Assembly (NCBI RefSeq): GCF_000936425.1
Contig: NZ_AVFK01000019.1
Location: 1-64,000 of the forward strand
Direction: 5' to 3'
DNA from: Skermanella aerolata KACC 11604
Lineage (GTDB): Bacteria > Pseudomonadota > Alphaproteobacteria > Azospirillales > Azospirillaceae
DNA: 64,000 nt
A program made the position numbers and the translations under genes. Numbering within the stretch: the stretch's first letter is position 1; every line of letters begins with the position of its first letter. Shown here one piece after another: positions 1-8,913 of this stretch. A model generated the notes under the pieces. That model was not told where the DNA came from, searched no databases, and saw only the letters and a program-made list of their open reading frames with translations.

Positions 1-70
1 CGATACATTCACTCAACCATGAGACGTGCACACAAAAGAACGAAGAACCAGACATTGACCTGTGTGGACA

Positions 71-153
71 GTGTTTGTTGGGCCACGGCCCAACCTACAG
101 GCTCCCGCTTCGTAGGTTGGGCCGTGGCCCAACGCTTGCCGACCGCAGGTCAA
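71..153. repeat. REPIN-like palindromic repeat, family 1, copy A
   Basis: Two perfect 22-bp arms (77-98 and 112-133) flank a 13-nt spacer. Each unit read outward is a GTAG head followed by the short palindrome GTTGGGCC-GT-GGCCCAAC, which is the architecture of REP elements paired as a REPIN/BIME. Copies with the same arms lie at 10817-10873 and 39879-39935. Similarity to them continues through the flank to about 153. No transposase is in the window. Confidence 0.85.
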
Positions 154-227
154 GCTTAACGGCCGCTGGTGTCAGCCCGACATCGACGCGCCGGCAAGCC
201 GGAACCTTCCGGCTCCGATGCTGACGC

Positions 228-2237
228 TCATGTCCCGTATAATGCCGGAGAGCCCCGCTCCGCCGCCGTCACCGGCGCGGACCCGTCCAGCCAGCGCCGG
301 CTCCAGCTTTGGAACATCAGGACGCCCCACAGGCTGTCGCTCCAGTCGCGCCGGCCCGCCAGATGCTCCGCCCAGCGCCGGCGGACCGGGACCGGGTTCA
401 GCAAACCGCCTTCCCGCATCCGTCGCTCATCCAGCAGGTCTTCGGCCCAGTCGCGCAAGGGGCCGCGCAGCCAGGCGCCGACCGGCACGCTGAAGCCCAT
501 TTTGGGGCGTTCGACCAGTTCCTGCGGGACATATCGATGGAGCACCTGCCGCAGCAGCCATTTGCCCTGGCCGTTCCTGACCTTCAGCGAATGCGGCAGC
601 CCCCAGGCGAACTCCACGACCCGGTGGTCGAGCAGCGGCACGCGCGCTTCCAGCGCCACCGCCATGCTGGCCCGGTCGACCTTGGCCAGGATGTCCTCGG
701 GCAGGTATGTGACCGCATCCAGGAACTGCATGCGGCGGATGAAATCGGGGATCTCCGCGGCGACCGATCGGTCCCACAGGATGCCGCGCGGCTCGCGGCT
801 GCCCAGCACAAGCTCCTCCGGATCGTCCCAGTGTGACAGCAGCCCGCGATACAGCTCGGCGTCGTCCGGCAGCGCCAGCATCGCGCCCAGCTTGTGCATG
901 CGGTCGCCGGCCCGCTCCGGCCGCACCGCCTGCGGCACCAGGCCGAACAGGCGGTCCCACGCCGGCTCGGACACTCCCCCGAACAGGGCGGCCCCCGCCC
1001 TCTTCGCGGCGGACGGCACGGCCGCAAGACGGCGGCGGGCGGCATCCGCCCAGAAATAACGGTGATAGCCCGCGAACAGCTCGTCGCCGCCGTCGCCGGA
1101 CAGGGCGACGGTCACATGCCGCCGCGTCATCTCCGACACCAGATAAGTCGGGATCTGCGAGCTGTCGGCGAAAGGCTCGTCGAACATGTCGGGCAGCGCC
1201 GGGATCACGTCGCGGACATGGTCCCGCGCCACGTAAAGCTCGGTATGGTCGGTGCCGAGATGCCGGGCCACGGCGGCGGCGTGGGTCGCCTCGTCATAGC
1301 CGGTTTCATGGAAGCCGATGGAGAAACTACGGACCGGACGGCCGCTCTGCGCCTGCATCAGCGCCACGACGGTCGAGCTGTCGATCCCGCCGGACAGGAA
1401 GGCGCCAAGCGGCACGTCGGCCATCATCTGCCGCCCGACGGCGTCGCGCAGCAGCCGGTCCAGTTCCTCCACGGCCTCGGCCGGATCGCGTTCGCGCGGC
1501 GATGCGCCCGCGAAATCGCGCATGTTCCAGTAGCGCTCGATGCCGGTGACGCCCCTGCCCGGCTCCCAGGTAAGCATCGAGCCGGGCGGCAGCTTATGGA
1601 CGCCGCGATAGATGCTGTGCGGCTCCGGCACGTAGCCGAACCTGAAGAACGACGCCAGCGCATCGCGGTCCGGCTCGGCGTTCCAGCCCGGATAAGCCCT
1701 CAGCGCCTTCAGTTCGGACCCGAACATCAGGCCGCCGGCTTCTCCCCCCGTACCGGTCTCCCCCCAGTACAGCGGCTTGACCCCGACCTGATCGCGGACC
1801 AGCACCAGCCGCCGCGCCGCCCTGTCCCACAGGGCGAAGGCGAAGATGCCGATCAGCCGCCCGACGGTCCGCTCGACGCCCCAGAGGGCGCAGGCCTCGA
1901 CCAGCACTTCGGTATCGGAATGGCCGCGCAGCCCGACGCCCGCCGCCTCCAGCTCCGCCCGCAGGTCCAGGTGATTGTAGATCTCGCCGTTGTAGGTCAG
2001 GACCAGCCGGCCGTCGGCCGATTCCATGGGTTGCCGGCCCAGCGGCGACAGTTCGACGATGGCGAGCCGGCGATGCCCCAGGGCGATGCCGGCGGACGGA
2101 TCGGTCCAGACGCCGTCGCCGTCGGGACCGCGATGGGCGAGGCTGTCGGCCATCGCGCGGACGATCCCGGCGATCTCGTCGGGCCGGCGCCCGGCGGATC
2201 CCCGGGCGGGTTCGATGAAACCGCAGATTCCACACAC
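228..2237 (-). CDS. asnB: Asparagine synthase-type glutamine amidotransferase
   Basis: Glutamine-hydrolysing amidotransferase of the AsnB family, 669 aa, cytoplasmic. The chosen start is GTG at 2237, preceded by an AGGGAGAG ribosome site. It puts the nucleophilic Cys at position 2 (MCGICGF), as class II glutaminase domains require; a longer frame to 2285 would bury it. The N-terminal domain shows NGEIYN and GHSDTEV; the synthetase domain shows the pyrophosphate loop LSGGIDSS and ALSGDGGDELFAGY. It is divergent from the flippase gene and sits at the edge of a polysaccharide cluster. Relatives in such clusters often amidate sugars or related groups rather than make free asparagine, so the acceptor is uncertain. 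Confidence 0.9.
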   Translation of the reverse strand: MCGICGFIEPARGSAGRRPDEIAGIVRAMADSLAHRGPDGDGVWTDPSAGIALGHRRLAIVELSPLGRQPMESADGRLVLTYNGEIYNHLDLRAELEAAGVGLRGHSDTEVLVEACALWGVERTVGRLIGIFAFALWDRAARRLVLVRDQVGVKPLYWGETGTGGEAGGLMFGSELKALRAYPGWNAEPDRDALASFFRFGYVPEPHSIYRGVHKLPPGSMLTWEPGRGVTGIERYWNMRDFAGASPRERDPAEAVEELDRLLRDAVGRQMMADVPLGAFLSGGIDSSTVVALMQAQSGRPVRSFSIGFHETGYDEATHAAAVARHLGTDHTELYVARDHVRDVIPALPDMFDEPFADSSQIPTYLVSEMTRRHVTVALSGDGGDELFAGYHRYFWADAARRRLAAVPSAAKRAGAALFGGVSEPAWDRLFGLVPQAVRPERAGDRMHKLGAMLALPDDAELYRGLLSHWDDPEELVLGSREPRGILWDRSVAAEIPDFIRRMQFLDAVTYLPEDILAKVDRASMAVALEARVPLLDHRVVEFAWGLPHSLKVRNGQGKWLLRQVLHRYVPQELVERPKMGFSVPVGAWLRGPLRDWAEDLLDERRMREGGLLNPVPVRRRWAEHLAGRRDWSDSLWGVLMFQSWSRRWLDGSAPVTAAERGSPALYGT

Positions 2238-2483
2238 CGGATTTGCTCTCCCTGCCGGATCGTCGGCCCAGCCGATAGTGACCAAAGTCTAATCGCCGAT
2301 CCCGAATAACCAGCCTCGAATAGAAGGTCGGGTGCAGGGACGGCAAGCGCAATCATCGGTAATCCGAGCGACCTTATGGATGACGGCGGTGAGTGCTCCC
2401 AGCCTCATTGACTTCCTCCCACGGGCACCCCCATTCTCCGCCGCACAGGCTCCAGGCAGCGACGCGGACGTATCGGTTCTTCG

Positions 2484-3878
2484 GTGGCACTTCAGCTCCC
2501 CCTCTTCATTTCCCGGAATGCCGCGTTCATGCGGCTGGCGCGGGGCGGCGGCAGCGTCATGGCGCTGAACGTCGCCGGCATGGCGCAGGCGCTGCTGCTC
2601 CAGGTCGTGCTGGCGCGCCTGCTGGGCCACGAGGGTTACGGCCAGTTCGCCTATGTGATGGCCTGGATCAACATCCTGGTCTACGTCGCCGTGATGGGGC
2701 ACGATTCGCTGGCCATGCGCAGCGTGGCCGCCCACCACGCCCGGCAGGAATGGGCGCTGCTGGCCGGCGTGCTGCGCCATGCCACCATCCTCGTGGGCAC
2801 GCTGAGCATCGCGCTTTCTTCGCTCGGCGCCCTGCTGGTCTGGAAGGGACATGAAGTCCCCGACGATCTCGCCGCCACCTTCCTGGCCGGTTTCGTCGTG
2901 CTGCCGCTGCTGGCGCTGCTGCGGCTGAATGCCTCAGTGCTCTACGGCCAAGGGCGAGTCGTGCTCGGCACCGCGCCCGAACGACTCGGGCGTGACGCGG
3001 TCGTGCTGGCGCTCACCGGCATGGCCGTGCTGATCGCGGCGCCGCTGACCCCACCGGCAGTGATGGGTTTCGTCGCGATCGGCGGCGGCAGCGCGCTGGT
3101 CCTGATCCTCTACCTGCGGCGCCGGATCGCTGTCCTTCCCGCCGAAGCGCCGCGCGCCGTCTATATGCGCCGCACGTGGATCGCCTCCGCCTTCGTCCTG
3201 GGCCTCACCGGCGGCAGCCAACTCCTGCTTCAGCGCAGCGACGTCCTGATGATCGGCTGGCTGATGACGGCGGCGGATGCGGGCGTCTACGTCGTCGCCT
3301 GCAACGTGGCCGAACTGGTGCTCTTCCCGTTCCTGGCCGTCAGCTCGATCGTGGCGCCGTCGTTCGCGGCGCATTATGCACGCGGCGAACGGGCGGAGAT
3401 CGCCTCCTTCATGAGGACGACGACGCTGAGCACGCTGGCCGGCTCGCTGCTGATCGGCATTCCGCTTTTCGTGCTGGCGCCGTGGATCCTCGGACTGTTC
3501 GGTCCCGAGTTCGTGGACGGCGCCAACGCGGCGCGCATCCTGATGTTCGGCATCTGCCTGCGGGCGGTGATCGGACCTTCTCACCTGATGCTGACCATGA
3601 CGGGCCACGAAAGCCACGCGCTCTGGGCGCTGGGCTGCGCCGCCGCGGCGAACATCGCGCTCAACCTCGTCATGATCCCGGCCTTCGGGATCGAGGGTGC
3701 CGCCTCCATGACGACCCTCGCTCTGCTCGGCAGCCAGATCGCGATGGCAATCATGGCGTGGCGGAAAATCGGCGTCGCACCGGCGCTGCTGCCGCGCATG
3801 CTGATGCCGAAGTCGGGCGGGCCGCCCGCGGGCTGGCGCGGCCCCGCTTCCAATGCGCCGGAGTCAGAAGGGCTATGA
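2484..3878 (+). CDS. Polysaccharide flippase (Wzx/MATE-like oligosaccharide exporter)
   Basis: Integral membrane protein of 464 aa with about 12-14 hydrophobic segments, typical of the polysaccharide transport (PST) branch of the MOP superfamily. These proteins flip undecaprenyl-linked oligosaccharides across the inner membrane. The N-terminal stretch RLARGGGSVMALNVAGMAQ followed by LARLLGHEGYGQFAY is characteristic. GTG at 2484 gives the longest sensible protein, but its ribosome site is poor; ATG at 2529 (MRLARGGG) is a good alternative. It is the first gene of a run of same-strand glycan genes and probably exports the repeat unit they build. Confidence 0.85.
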   Translation: MALQLPLFISRNAAFMRLARGGGSVMALNVAGMAQALLLQVVLARLLGHEGYGQFAYVMAWINILVYVAVMGHDSLAMRSVAAHHARQEWALLAGVLRHATILVGTLSIALSSLGALLVWKGHEVPDDLAATFLAGFVVLPLLALLRLNASVLYGQGRVVLGTAPERLGRDAVVLALTGMAVLIAAPLTPPAVMGFVAIGGGSALVLILYLRRRIAVLPAEAPRAVYMRRTWIASAFVLGLTGGSQLLLQRSDVLMIGWLMTAADAGVYVVACNVAELVLFPFLAVSSIVAPSFAAHYARGERAEIASFMRTTTLSTLAGSLLIGIPLFVLAPWILGLFGPEFVDGANAARILMFGICLRAVIGPSHLMLTMTGHESHALWALGCAAAANIALNLVMIPAFGIEGAASMTTLALLGSQIAMAIMAWRKIGVAPALLPRMLMPKSGGPPAGWRGPASNAPESEGL

Positions 3879-3950
3879 CTGAGTTGCGCTGGCGCTCCCC
3901 TATCGAGTGGCCCATATAGCCCGCCGTACGGAACAGACCGAGGTTTTTGG

Positions 3951-4946
3951 ATGACGATCTTGATAACAGGAGCCGCCGGCTTCATCGGCTCCCATGTCGC
4001 CCAGGCGCTTCTGGCGCGCGGCGACCAGGTGGTCGGCATCGACAATCTCAACGATTACTACAGCGTCGCCCTCAAGCGCGCCCGTCTCGAACAACTCGAA
4101 GGAAAGCCCGGTTTCCGCTTCATCAAGGCGGATGTCAGCGACAAGGCGTCGATCGCCGAAGTGCTTGCCCAGGTCAAGGCCGGCGGCGAAGACATCACCG
4201 GGATCGTCCATCTGGCGGCCCAGGCCGGCGTACGCTACTCGCTGGAAAATCCGTACGCGTACGCCGATGCCAACGTCATGGGACAGGTCGTCATGCTGGA
4301 GGCGGCGCGCAGCCTCGACCGGCTGGACCATTTCGTCTATGCCAGTTCCTCGTCGGTCTACGGCTCCAACACCAAGCTGCCGTTCTCGATCGACGATCCG
4401 GTGGATCACCCGGTATCGCTCTACGCCGCGACCAAGCGGGCCGGCGAGCTGATCACCCACAGCTTCAGCCATATCCACAAGCTGCCGGCGACCGGCCTGC
4501 GCTTCTTCACGGTCTACGGCCCCTGGGGTCGGCCGGACATGGCGGCCTATCTCTTCTGCGACGCAATCATGGCGGGCCGTCCGATCCGCGTCTTCAACGA
4601 AGGCCGGATGGAGCGCGACTTCACCTATATAGACGACATCGTCGCCGGCGTCGTGGCGGCGCTGGACCGTCCGGCCACCCCGGACGAGCGCGGCGTGCCC
4701 GTCCGGCTCTACAACCTCGGCAATCACCGGTCGGAGAACCTGCTCCACTTCATCTCGGTGATCGAGGACGCCCTGGGCCGCAAGGCGGAGAAGAGCCTGG
4801 AGCCGATGCAGGCCGGCGACGTTCCGGCCACATATGCCGACATCGCGGCGACCCGGCGCGACCTGGGCTTCGATCCGGCGACCCCGATAGAAGTGGGTAT
4901 CCCCCGGTTCGTGGCGTGGTACAAGGCCTATCACGGCATCGTCTGA
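3951..4946 (+). CDS. UDP-glucuronate 4-epimerase-like NAD-dependent epimerase
   Basis: Extended short-chain dehydrogenase of 331 aa. The NAD-binding glycine motif TGAAGFIGSHVA lies at residues 6-17, GIDNLNDYY follows the second strand, and the catalytic YAATK is near 156-160. The segments LRFFTVYGPWGRPDMA and GRMERDFTYIDDI match UDP-glucuronate 4-epimerases (CapI/LpsL type), which make UDP-galacturonate. That substrate is assigned by family resemblance, and UDP-glucose or UDP-GlcNAc epimerisation cannot be excluded. It follows the flippase by 72 bp and precedes the initiating transferase by 45 bp, so it likely supplies a precursor for the same polymer. Confidence 0.85.
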   Translation: MTILITGAAGFIGSHVAQALLARGDQVVGIDNLNDYYSVALKRARLEQLEGKPGFRFIKADVSDKASIAEVLAQVKAGGEDITGIVHLAAQAGVRYSLENPYAYADANVMGQVVMLEAARSLDRLDHFVYASSSSVYGSNTKLPFSIDDPVDHPVSLYAATKRAGELITHSFSHIHKLPATGLRFFTVYGPWGRPDMAAYLFCDAIMAGRPIRVFNEGRMERDFTYIDDIVAGVVAALDRPATPDERGVPVRLYNLGNHRSENLLHFISVIEDALGRKAEKSLEPMQAGDVPATYADIAATRRDLGFDPATPIEVGIPRFVAWYKAYHGIV

Positions 4947-4991
4947 CGCCACACCTCCTGCTGATGGGCCGAAAGCGGCCCGGATACCCCG

Positions 4992-5996
4992 ATGATCGAT
5001 GCCCTTGGCCTGTTCGAAGTAGCGTTGCTTGCCGGTACCGCCGGTCTGTCCTGGATGGCGACGGGTGCCGTCCTGCACTACCTGCGCCGCAATGCGATCC
5101 TCGACCATCCCAATGAACGCAGCAGCCACAAGATCCCGACGCCGCGCGGCGGCGGCTGGGGGATCATGCTGACCCTGTTGCCCGCGATGGCGCTGATCGG
5201 CTGGATCGTCGGCCATTTCGACCACGTCCTTCCCGCCTTCGCCGGCGCCGTCGGCCTGATGGCGATTTCCTGGATGGACGACCGGCGCAGCCGGCCGGCC
5301 GGGCTGCGGTTCGGGATGCAGATCGCGGCGGTCGCGATCGGGCTGACGGCCCTGCCCCCGAGCGCCCTGGTCTTCCAGGGCTGGCTGCCGTTCTGGCCGG
5401 ACCGGATCTTTGCTGCGGTCGGCTGGCTGTGGTTCGTCAACCTGTTCAACTTCATGGACGGCATCGACGGCCTGGCGGGGAGCGAAGCGTTCTCGATCGG
5501 CATCGGCTTGGCGGTCGTCGCCGTCGTCGCGAACCTGGGCTATGTCCCGCTGTGGCTGGCGCTGGCGGCGGCCGGCGCCGCACTGGGGTTCCTGGGGTGG
5601 AACTGGCATCCGGCCAAGGTCTTCATGGGCGATGTCGGCAGCGTGCCGCTGGGCTTCATCCTAGGCTGGCTGCTGCTGGCGACCGCCGCTTCCGGCCAAT
5701 GGGTCGCGGCGGTGCTGGTGCCGCTCTATTTCCTGGCGGACGCCACCTTCACGCTGCTGCGCCGCCTGTTCGCCGGCAAGCGAATCTGGGAAGCGCACCG
5801 CGAGCACATCTACCAGCGCGCCGTCCAGGCCGGCCACAGCCACTCCGACGTCGTCGTCAAGGTGATCGCCGCGAACGCCGTGCTGGTGGCGCTCGCCGCA
5901 GCATCGGCCGGCATCGGCTGGCTGGCGCTGCCGCCCGGTCTGGCCCTCGTCCTTGGACTTATGATCTGGCTGCCCCGGCCTGCCCGGAGGGCATGA
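4992..5996 (+). CDS. Initiating sugar-phosphate transferase, glycosyltransferase family 4 (WecA/WbpL-like)
   Basis: Polytopic membrane protein, 334 aa, of the MraY/WecA family, which transfers a sugar-1-phosphate from a UDP-sugar to undecaprenyl phosphate. Visible signatures are DHPNERSSH with PTPRGGG near residues 37-54, the Asp-rich NFMDGIDGLAG near 152-162, and FMGDVGSVPLGF near 211, the Mg-binding and catalytic region. It lacks the longer MraY pattern. Its stop codon overlaps the next start (ATGATG). With the two genes downstream it forms the same order as Pseudomonas wbpL-type and Rhizobium wreU-type loci, where the first sugar is N-acetylquinovosamine or its 4-epimer; this substrate is inference. 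Confidence 0.88.
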   Translation: MIDALGLFEVALLAGTAGLSWMATGAVLHYLRRNAILDHPNERSSHKIPTPRGGGWGIMLTLLPAMALIGWIVGHFDHVLPAFAGAVGLMAISWMDDRRSRPAGLRFGMQIAAVAIGLTALPPSALVFQGWLPFWPDRIFAAVGWLWFVNLFNFMDGIDGLAGSEAFSIGIGLAVVAVVANLGYVPLWLALAAAGAALGFLGWNWHPAKVFMGDVGSVPLGFILGWLLLATAASGQWVAAVLVPLYFLADATFTLLRRLFAGKRIWEAHREHIYQRAVQAGHSHSDVVVKVIAANAVLVALAAASAGIGWLALPPGLALVLGLMIWLPRPARRA

Positions 5997-6967
5997 TGCG
6001 CATTCTCGTCACCGGCGCCAACGGCTTCGTCGGCTCGGCGCTGATCCCGATCCTCGCCAGCCGCGGCCACCGGATACGCGCCTCGGTCCGCCGTCCCGGC
6101 GTAACGCCCGTTCCGGACACCGTCGTCACCGGGGAGATCGGCTCCGATACCGACTGGAGCCGGGCGCTGGACGGCATCGATATCGTCATCCATCTGGCGG
6201 CGCGCGTCCATCAGATGGACGATCCGGCCGACCCCGATCTGGTGATCGGCGCCTATCGCCGGATCAACGTCGAAGGGACGCGCCGTCTGGCCGAGTCCGC
6301 CGCGGCGGCCGGCGTCCGCCGCATGGTCTTCGTCAGCACCATCAAGGCCGTCACCGAGAACAGCAGCGACACCCCGGTGACCGAAGAGACGCCGCCCGCG
6401 CCCGAAACGCCCTATGGGATCTCCAAGCTGGAAGGCGAGCAGGCCCTGGAAGCGGTCGGCGCCCGGACCGGGCTGGAAACCGTCGTGCTGCGCCCGCCGC
6501 TGGTCTACGGCCCCGGCGTCGGAGCCAATTTCCTGCGTCTGCTGACGATCTGCCGGAACGCGCTGCCACTTCCGCTCGGCGCCATCCACAACCGCCGCAG
6601 CCTTGTCTTCGTGGAGAACTTGGCGGGCGCCATCGCCTGCTGCGCCGAGCATCCGGCCGCCGCCGGTGGCCGCTTCCTGGTCCATGACGGCAAGCCGCTC
6701 TCGACGCCGGAGCTGATCCGGTCGCTGGCCGCCATCATGGACCGCCCAGCCCGGCTGTTCAGCGTTCCGCCCGTGCTGCTGCGCGGCGCCCTCACCGTGA
6801 TCGGGCGCGGCGACGCCTATGACAGGCTGGCGGCATCGCTCGAACTGGACGACCGGCACCTGCGCAGAACCTTGGGCTGGCAACCGTTTTGGTCGCAGGA
6901 AGACGGCTTGCGCCTCACCGCCGAATGGTTCAATGCTTCGGCTGATTTAACCAACGGTACCAGTTGA
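5996..6967 (+). CDS. NAD-dependent epimerase/reductase (WbpV/WreQ-like SDR)
   Basis: Extended SDR of 323 aa. TGANGFVGSAL is the nucleotide-binding turn, and PYGISKLEGE near residue 138 supplies the Tyr-Lys catalytic pair. ATG at 5996 is preferred over the adjacent ATG at 5993 because GGAGG ends at 5990, giving a 5-nt spacing. Translation is probably coupled to the preceding transferase. In WbpV/WreQ systems the enzyme reduces the 4-keto product of the WbpM/WreV dehydratase to UDP-QuiNAc. The gene context fits that role, but sequence alone does not separate reductase from 4-epimerase. Confidence 0.82.
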   Translation: MRILVTGANGFVGSALIPILASRGHRIRASVRRPGVTPVPDTVVTGEIGSDTDWSRALDGIDIVIHLAARVHQMDDPADPDLVIGAYRRINVEGTRRLAESAAAAGVRRMVFVSTIKAVTENSSDTPVTEETPPAPETPYGISKLEGEQALEAVGARTGLETVVLRPPLVYGPGVGANFLRLLTICRNALPLPLGAIHNRRSLVFVENLAGAIACCAEHPAAAGGRFLVHDGKPLSTPELIRSLAAIMDRPARLFSVPPVLLRGALTVIGRGDAYDRLAASLELDDRHLRRTLGWQPFWSQEDGLRLTAEWFNASADLTNGTS

Positions 6968-6971
6968 CTCG

Positions 6972-8912
6972 ATGAAGATGGATCGCTCCGGGCTCGCCTA
7001 TCTGCACGACGTCCTGATGACGGGCCTCGCCTTCGTCGCGGCTTTCTACATGCGCGTCGGCGATCAGCTTTTCGGATACCACTTCGACGGGCTGGTCCAG
7101 GGCCTGCCGGTGGTCATGCTGACCGGGGCCATCACCTACCGCCTGTTCGGCCTGTATCGCGGCATCTGGCGCTACGCGTCGACGCCCGACCTGATCCAGG
7201 TAACCAAGGCCGCGACCATCGTTTCGGTGGTGTCCGTCCTCCTGCTGTTCCTGCTGACCCGGCTCGACACGATCCCGCGCTCCATCCCGGTGATCCAGTG
7301 GTTCGTGCTGCTGATCCTGCTCGGCGGCCCGCGCTTCGCCTACCGCCTGTTCAAGGACCGCCGGCTGTCCCTGTCGGACCTGTCGGGCAACGACATCCGC
7401 ATCCCGGTGCTTCTGGTCGGCGCCGGCGACGGCGCCGACCAGCTGATCCGTGCCCTGTCCCTGTCGCCACAGGCGGTCTACCGTGTCGTGGGCCTGGTGG
7501 ACGACAAGGGCGGTCGCGTCGGCCGGGCGATCCGGGGCGTGCCGGTGCTGGGCGACGTCGACTCGCTTCCGGCCGTGGTCGAGAGCTTGCATGCACGCGG
7601 CATAAAGCCGCAGAAGCTGGTCGTCACCAAGCAGGAGTCCGAGACGGACCGCGACCTGATCCGACGCCTGCTCGACCTGTCCGAGCCGCTCGGCCTGTCT
7701 CTGAACCGGCTGCCCAACCTGACGGAGTTCAAGGACGCCCTTGGCGAAGGCAAGATCGAGCTGCGCCCGGTCGCTGTGGAAGATTTGCTTGGCCGGCCGC
7801 AGACCGTGCTGAACCGCGACGCCATCGTCGGCCTGATCGCCGGCCGGCGCGTGCTGGTGACGGGTGCCGGCGGCACCATCGGCAGCGAGCTGACGCGCCA
7901 GATCGCGGCGCTCGGCCCGGCCGAGCTGACCATGGTCGATGCCGGGGAATTCAACCTCTACACGATCGACGGGGAGATCCGCGGCCGATTCCCTGGCCTG
8001 CCCTGCAACAGCGTGATCGCCGACGTCCGCGACCGCAGCCGCATCGCGGCGCTGTTCCAGCAGACCCGCCCCGACCTTGTGTTCCACGCGGCGGCCCTCA
8101 AGCACGTCCCCCTGGTGGAAGCCAACCCGGAGGAGGGCGTGCTGACCAATGCGATCGGCACCCGCAACGTCGCCGACGCCGCCCGGACCGCCGGGACGCG
8201 GGCGATGGTCCTGATCTCCACCGACAAGGCGATCAACCCGAGCAGCGTCATGGGCGCCACCAAGCGGGTGGCGGAGGCCTATTGCCAGTCGCTCGACCTG
8301 ACTCCCGGCGCCGAGGGCACCAGCACCCGGTTCATGACCGTCCGCTTCGGCAATGTGCTGGGCTCGAGCGGGTCGGTCGTTCCGCTGTTCCAGCGCCAAT
8401 TGGCATCCGGCGGTCCGCTGACCGTCACCCATCCGGACATGCGCCGCTACTTCATGACGGTGCGCGAAGCGGTCGAACTGGTGCTCCAGGCCTCGGCCTA
8501 CGGCTCCGCCCATCCCAACGGACGCGGCCGGATCTTCGTGCTGGACATGGGGGAACCGGTCAGGATCGTCGATCTGGCGCGCAACATGATCCGGCTTGCC
8601 GGCCTGCGCCCCGACAAGGACATCCGGATCGAGTTCACCGGCCTTCGCCCGGGCGAGAAGCTGTTCGAGGAACTGCTGTCGGAGGGCGAGACCCCGACCC
8701 AGACCGAAGCGGACGGGGTTTTCCAGGCGTCTCCCCGAGTCATCGACCACGCCCTGATCAACAGGACCATGGGCGAGCTGGAACAGGCCACCCGCGCCGG
8801 CGACCGTCCGAGGACGATGTCGATCATCCGCACCCTCGTCCCCGACCATACGGCCGAAGCGGCGATAGCCCACCCGGCTTCCCAAACCCGCCAGGAACTG
8901 GGCACACCCTGA
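6972..8912 (+). CDS. Membrane UDP-HexNAc 4,6-dehydratase (CapD/WbpM/FlaA1 family)
   Basis: 646 aa, 4 bp after the previous gene. About four transmembrane helices occupy the first 110 residues. A Rossmann CoA-binding-like domain follows (VLLVGAGDGADQLIRAL), then the catalytic SDR domain with VTGAGGTIGSELTRQ near residue 295 and DKAINPSSVMGATKRV, where Met replaces the usual catalytic Tyr as in the WbpM branch. LRPGEKLFEELL near the end is also typical. These enzymes convert UDP-GlcNAc to the 4-keto-6-deoxy sugar at the inner membrane. ATG at 6972 is used; 6978 is possible. Confidence 0.9.
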   Translation: MKMDRSGLAYLHDVLMTGLAFVAAFYMRVGDQLFGYHFDGLVQGLPVVMLTGAITYRLFGLYRGIWRYASTPDLIQVTKAATIVSVVSVLLLFLLTRLDTIPRSIPVIQWFVLLILLGGPRFAYRLFKDRRLSLSDLSGNDIRIPVLLVGAGDGADQLIRALSLSPQAVYRVVGLVDDKGGRVGRAIRGVPVLGDVDSLPAVVESLHARGIKPQKLVVTKQESETDRDLIRRLLDLSEPLGLSLNRLPNLTEFKDALGEGKIELRPVAVEDLLGRPQTVLNRDAIVGLIAGRRVLVTGAGGTIGSELTRQIAALGPAELTMVDAGEFNLYTIDGEIRGRFPGLPCNSVIADVRDRSRIAALFQQTRPDLVFHAAALKHVPLVEANPEEGVLTNAIGTRNVADAARTAGTRAMVLISTDKAINPSSVMGATKRVAEAYCQSLDLTPGAEGTSTRFMTVRFGNVLGSSGSVVPLFQRQLASGGPLTVTHPDMRRYFMTVREAVELVLQASAYGSAHPNGRGRIFVLDMGEPVRIVDLARNMIRLAGLRPDKDIRIEFTGLRPGEKLFEELLSEGETPTQTEADGVFQASPRVIDHALINRTMGELEQATRAGDRPRTMSIIRTLVPDHTAEAAIAHPASQTRQELGTP

Positions 8913-8913
8913 C

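Noticed and set aside
77-133. Possible CRISPR repeats or plain terminators
   Set aside because: Copies are dispersed tens of kb apart with perfect inverted arms and no regular spacers; REPIN structure explains them better.
2485-2854. Plus-strand frame overlapping the flippase start (from 2393)
   Set aside because: Out of frame with the conserved flippase sequence and lacking any domain pattern.
3900-5609. 569-codon open frame on the minus strand
   Set aside because: It is antisense to the epimerase and initiating transferase, both with clear family motifs; its Arg/Asp/Gln-rich sequence has no domain features and is a by-product of high-GC third positions.
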